A DNA stretch of 64,000 nucleotides from Thalassobius sp002708925 (GTDB taxonomy: Bacteria > Pseudomonadota > Alphaproteobacteria > Rhodobacterales > Rhodobacteraceae): assembly GCF_049803795.1 (NCBI RefSeq), contig NZ_JBNAGJ010000006.1:62001-126000 (forward strand). The letters are read 5' to 3'. The position numbers and the translations under genes are program-made. Under the pieces are notes generated by a model. The model had not been told where the DNA came from. It saw only the letters and a program-made list of their open reading frames with translations, and made no database searches. This document shows positions 61,868 through 64,000 of this stretch, piece after piece. How positions within the stretch are numbered: position 1 is the first letter of the stretch; the number at the start of each line of letters is the position of its first letter.

Positions 61868-62929
61868 ATGATGACAGCCTTCACATGTAACCTGAACCCT
61901 GCCCGGATCGTGTTCGGGCAGGGGGCTCTGACCAAGGTCGCCGAGGAAATCCGCAGCCAGGGCTGCGCGCGGGCGCTAATCCTTTCGACGCCGTTTCAGG
62001 CGGCGGATGCGCAGGCGTTGGCGGCGGATCTGGGCGATCTGGCGGCGGGCGTTTTCGCGCAGGCCGCGATGCACACGCCCGTTTCTGTGACGCAACAGGC
62101 GCTTGATGCCTATAAGCAGGCCGGAGCCGATTGCGTTGTGGCTTTGGGGGGCGGGTCTACTGTCGGCCTGGGCAAGGCGATCGCCTATCGGAACGATTGT
62201 CCGCAGATCGTGGTGGCAACGACCTATGCCGGGTCCGAAGTGACGCCGATTCTGGGCCAGACCGAGGACGGACTGAAAACCACGCTGCGGGACGCCCGCG
62301 TACTGCCCGAGGTCGTGATCTACGACCCGGCGCTAACATTGGGCCTGCCGGTCGCGATGAGCGTGACCTCGGGTCTGAACGCGATGGCTCACGCGGTCGA
62401 GGCCGTCTATGCGCAGGATCGCAACCCGGTGTCCTCGCTACAGGCGGTCGAGGGCGTGCGGGCGTTGCGCGACGCGCTGCTGGTGATCGTAGAGCAGCCG
62501 CAGGACATGGCCGCCCGCGCGCAGGCGCTGTACGGATCGTGGCTGTGTGGGACGGTGCTGGGCACCGTCGGCATGGCGCTGCATCACAAGATTTGCCACA
62601 CGCTGGGCGGCTCGTTCGATCTGCCCCATGCCGAAACCCACGCGATCATGCTGCCGCACACAGCGGCCTTCAACGCCTCCGCAGCCGAGGCGGAAACCCG
62701 GCCCCTGGCGGATCTGTTCGGGGGGGATCTGGGCGCCGGCCTATGGGACTTTGCCAAGCGATTGGGTGCGCCTCTGGCGTTGAAAGATCTGGGCCTGCAC
62801 GTGGCGGATCTGGACAGGGCCGCCGATCTGGCCACGCAAAACCCCTATTGGAACCCGCGCCCCGTGGAGCGCCCGGCAATTCGGGCCTTGCTGCAACGCG
62901 CCTGGGAGGGCGCGCGGCCAACGGAGTGA
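61868..62929 (+). CDS. Maleylacetate reductase
   Basis: A 353-residue iron-alcohol-dehydrogenase-type enzyme that reduces maleylacetate to 3-oxoadipate with NAD(P)H. NAD-binding GGGSTVGLGKA (about 96-106), ATTYAGSEVTPILG, and HHKICHTLGGSFDLPHAETHAIMLPH are the family signatures. The start may be the first or second ATG of the ATGATG pair. It lies 14 bases after the hydroxylase. Confidence 0.94.
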   Translation: MMTAFTCNLNPARIVFGQGALTKVAEEIRSQGCARALILSTPFQAADAQALAADLGDLAAGVFAQAAMHTPVSVTQQALDAYKQAGADCVVALGGGSTVGLGKAIAYRNDCPQIVVATTYAGSEVTPILGQTEDGLKTTLRDARVLPEVVIYDPALTLGLPVAMSVTSGLNAMAHAVEAVYAQDRNPVSSLQAVEGVRALRDALLVIVEQPQDMAARAQALYGSWLCGTVLGTVGMALHHKICHTLGGSFDLPHAETHAIMLPHTAAFNASAAEAETRPLADLFGGDLGAGLWDFAKRLGAPLALKDLGLHVADLDRAADLATQNPYWNPRPVERPAIRALLQRAWEGARPTE

Positions 62930-62960
62930 TCAAACACAATCGCATCAGGGAGGAGACAAG

Positions 62961-64000
62961 ATGCTTACCAGACGTACACTGCTTAAAACCGGGGCTGCCG
63001 CGGCAGCCAGCACCCTGGCCATGCCGGCCCTGGCCAAGAACACGCCAATCAAGATCGGCTATGTTAGCCCGCAATCGGGGCCTCTGTCGGCTTTTTCCGA
63101 GGCCGACGACTATATGATCGCGCAATTCACCAAGACGGCGGCGGCTCAGGGCCTGAATGTCGAGGTGGTGGTCAAGGACAGCCAGTCCAACCCCAACCGC
63201 GCCGCCGATGTGGCGCGTGAACTGATCGTCCGCGATGAGGTGAACCTGATCTGCGTTGCCTCGACGCCGGAAACCACAAACCCTGTCTGTACCATCGCCG
63301 AAGCCGAAGAAGTGCCGGTGATTTCCTCGGTCGCGCCGTGGCAGCCGTGGTTCATCGGTCAGCAGGGCAATCCGGGCGATCCGGCCAGCTGGCAGGAATT
63401 CGATTATGTGTACCACTTCTTCTGGGGGCTGGAGGATAACGTCAGCGTTTTCCTGAACATGTGGAACAGTCTGGATACCAATAAGGTGCTGGGCGCGCTG
63501 TGGCCCAATGACGGCGACGGCAACGCCTGGTCTAGCGGTGTCGGAATGCCACCGGCTGCGGCTGCGGCGGGCTATCAGGTGATTGATCCGGGCCGGTATC
63601 AGAACCTGACCGACGATTTCAGCGCGCAGATCAACGCGTTCAAACAGGCGAATGCCGACATTTTCACCGGCATCCCGATTCCGCCGGATTTCACCACGTT
63701 CTGGACGCAGGCACGCCAGCAGGGGTTCACGCCCAAGATTGCCTCGGTTGCCAAGGCGCTGCTGTTCCCCGAAACCATCGGGCAGCTGGGCGATCTGGGC
63801 CATAATCTCAGCTGCGAGGTCTACTGGACCCCGGAATTCCCCTACAGCTCGTCCCTGACCGGCGAAAGCAACCGCGATCTGGCCGCCGGGTTCGAGGCCG
63901 CGGCAGGTCGCCGCTGGACCCAGCCGGTGGGCTTTACCCATGCGCTGTTCGAGGTGGCCGCCGATGCGATCAAACGCGCGGATGACCCCACCGATGGCGA
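62961..64000 (+). CDS. ABC transporter substrate-binding protein, branched-chain amino acid type, cut by window edge
   Basis: The first 346 codons of a periplasmic binding protein of the LivJ-like family; the frame stays open to the right edge. The N-terminus MLTRRTLLKTGAAAAASTLAMPALA has the twin-arginine and A-x-A features of a Tat or Sec signal. The mature part begins TPIKIGYVSPQSGPLSAF, the family start, followed by AARELI-type and ETTNPVCTIAEAEEVPVIS segments. A GGGAGGAGA site precedes the ATG. In this cluster it probably binds an aromatic acid for uptake. Confidence 0.92.
   Translation, partial: MLTRRTLLKTGAAAAASTLAMPALAKNTPIKIGYVSPQSGPLSAFSEADDYMIAQFTKTAAAQGLNVEVVVKDSQSNPNRAADVARELIVRDEVNLICVASTPETTNPVCTIAEAEEVPVISSVAPWQPWFIGQQGNPGDPASWQEFDYVYHFFWGLEDNVSVFLNMWNSLDTNKVLGALWPNDGDGNAWSSGVGMPPAAAAAGYQVIDPGRYQNLTDDFSAQINAFKQANADIFTGIPIPPDFTTFWTQARQQGFTPKIASVAKALLFPETIGQLGDLGHNLSCEVYWTPEFPYSSSLTGESNRDLAAGFEAAAGRRWTQPVGFTHALFEVAADAIKRADDPTDG

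Overview
The window looks like a piece of a GC-rich alphaproteobacterial genome, most likely a Rhodobacterales (Roseobacter-type) bacterium. This rests on codon and base use, the gene repertoire (TRAP transporters, putrescine-type ABC transporter, IclR-controlled aromatic catabolism, DUF1403-ScpB pair) and the style of the type VI secretion cluster. No rRNA, tRNA, insertion sequence or CRISPR array was seen, so the taxonomic call is an inference.

Region 1 (about 1-29600, all on the minus strand) is a near-complete type VI secretion system (T6SS). Read in transcription order from the right it holds: a membrane-anchored M15 peptidase, a lysine-rich orphan, an ECF sigma factor with its anti-sigma factor, a secreted subtilisin-like protease, a degenerate caspase fold joined to a peptidoglycan-binding domain, a haem-c/HAMP membrane sensor, a PpkA-type kinase, then TssA, TssB, TssC, Hcp, TagJ, TssE, TssF, TssG, ClpV, a second sheath-like protein, an orphan, VgrG, a DUF6931-like protein, PAAR, TagH (FHA), TssJ, TssK, TssL (with OmpA domain) and the start of TssM, which is cut by the window edge. 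The most unusual gene is the 835-residue second sheath protein at 8751-11258. It joins two TssB-like domains to a TssC-like domain that lacks the C-terminal part of TssC, and it ends in a very acidic tail. The kinase, FHA protein and haem sensor suggest phosphorylation control of assembly in response to an envelope or redox cue, while the sigma/anti-sigma pair suggests transcriptional control.

Region 2 (29826-33215) holds an AraC regulator, a beta-lactamase-fold esterase, and a TetR regulator divergent from a small VOC protein, with twin operator-like palindromes between the last two.

Region 3 (33264-48541) is an aromatic-acid catabolic island: two extradiol dioxygenases, a flavin hydroxylase, a fumarylacetoacetate-hydrolase-family enzyme, an HpaI aldolase, a cupin, a SnoaL-like protein, a beta-keto-acid cleavage enzyme, an acetoacetate-decarboxylase-family protein, a glutathione transferase, a TRAP transporter, an MFS transporter and two IclR regulators. 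Seven copies of a 15-bp dyad close to GTTCAC-NNN-GTGAAC lie upstream of its transcription units, mostly 65-110 bases from the start codon. This outlines one regulon directly from the sequence.

Region 4 (48844-52542) is a short accessory block: DUF1403 protein plus ScpB, a VOC protein divergent from a tandem winged-helix regulator, and a nucleotidyltransferase-fold protein. Region 5 (52673-59885) is a LysR regulator, a putrescine-type ABC transporter and an aminobutyraldehyde dehydrogenase, arranged like E. coli ydcSTUV-ydcW, with a convergent TetR gene. Region 6 (60207-64000) begins another aromatic cluster: flavin hydroxylase, maleylacetate reductase and a branched-chain-amino-acid-type ABC binding protein cut by the right edge. 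It fits a resorcinol/hydroxyquinol route.
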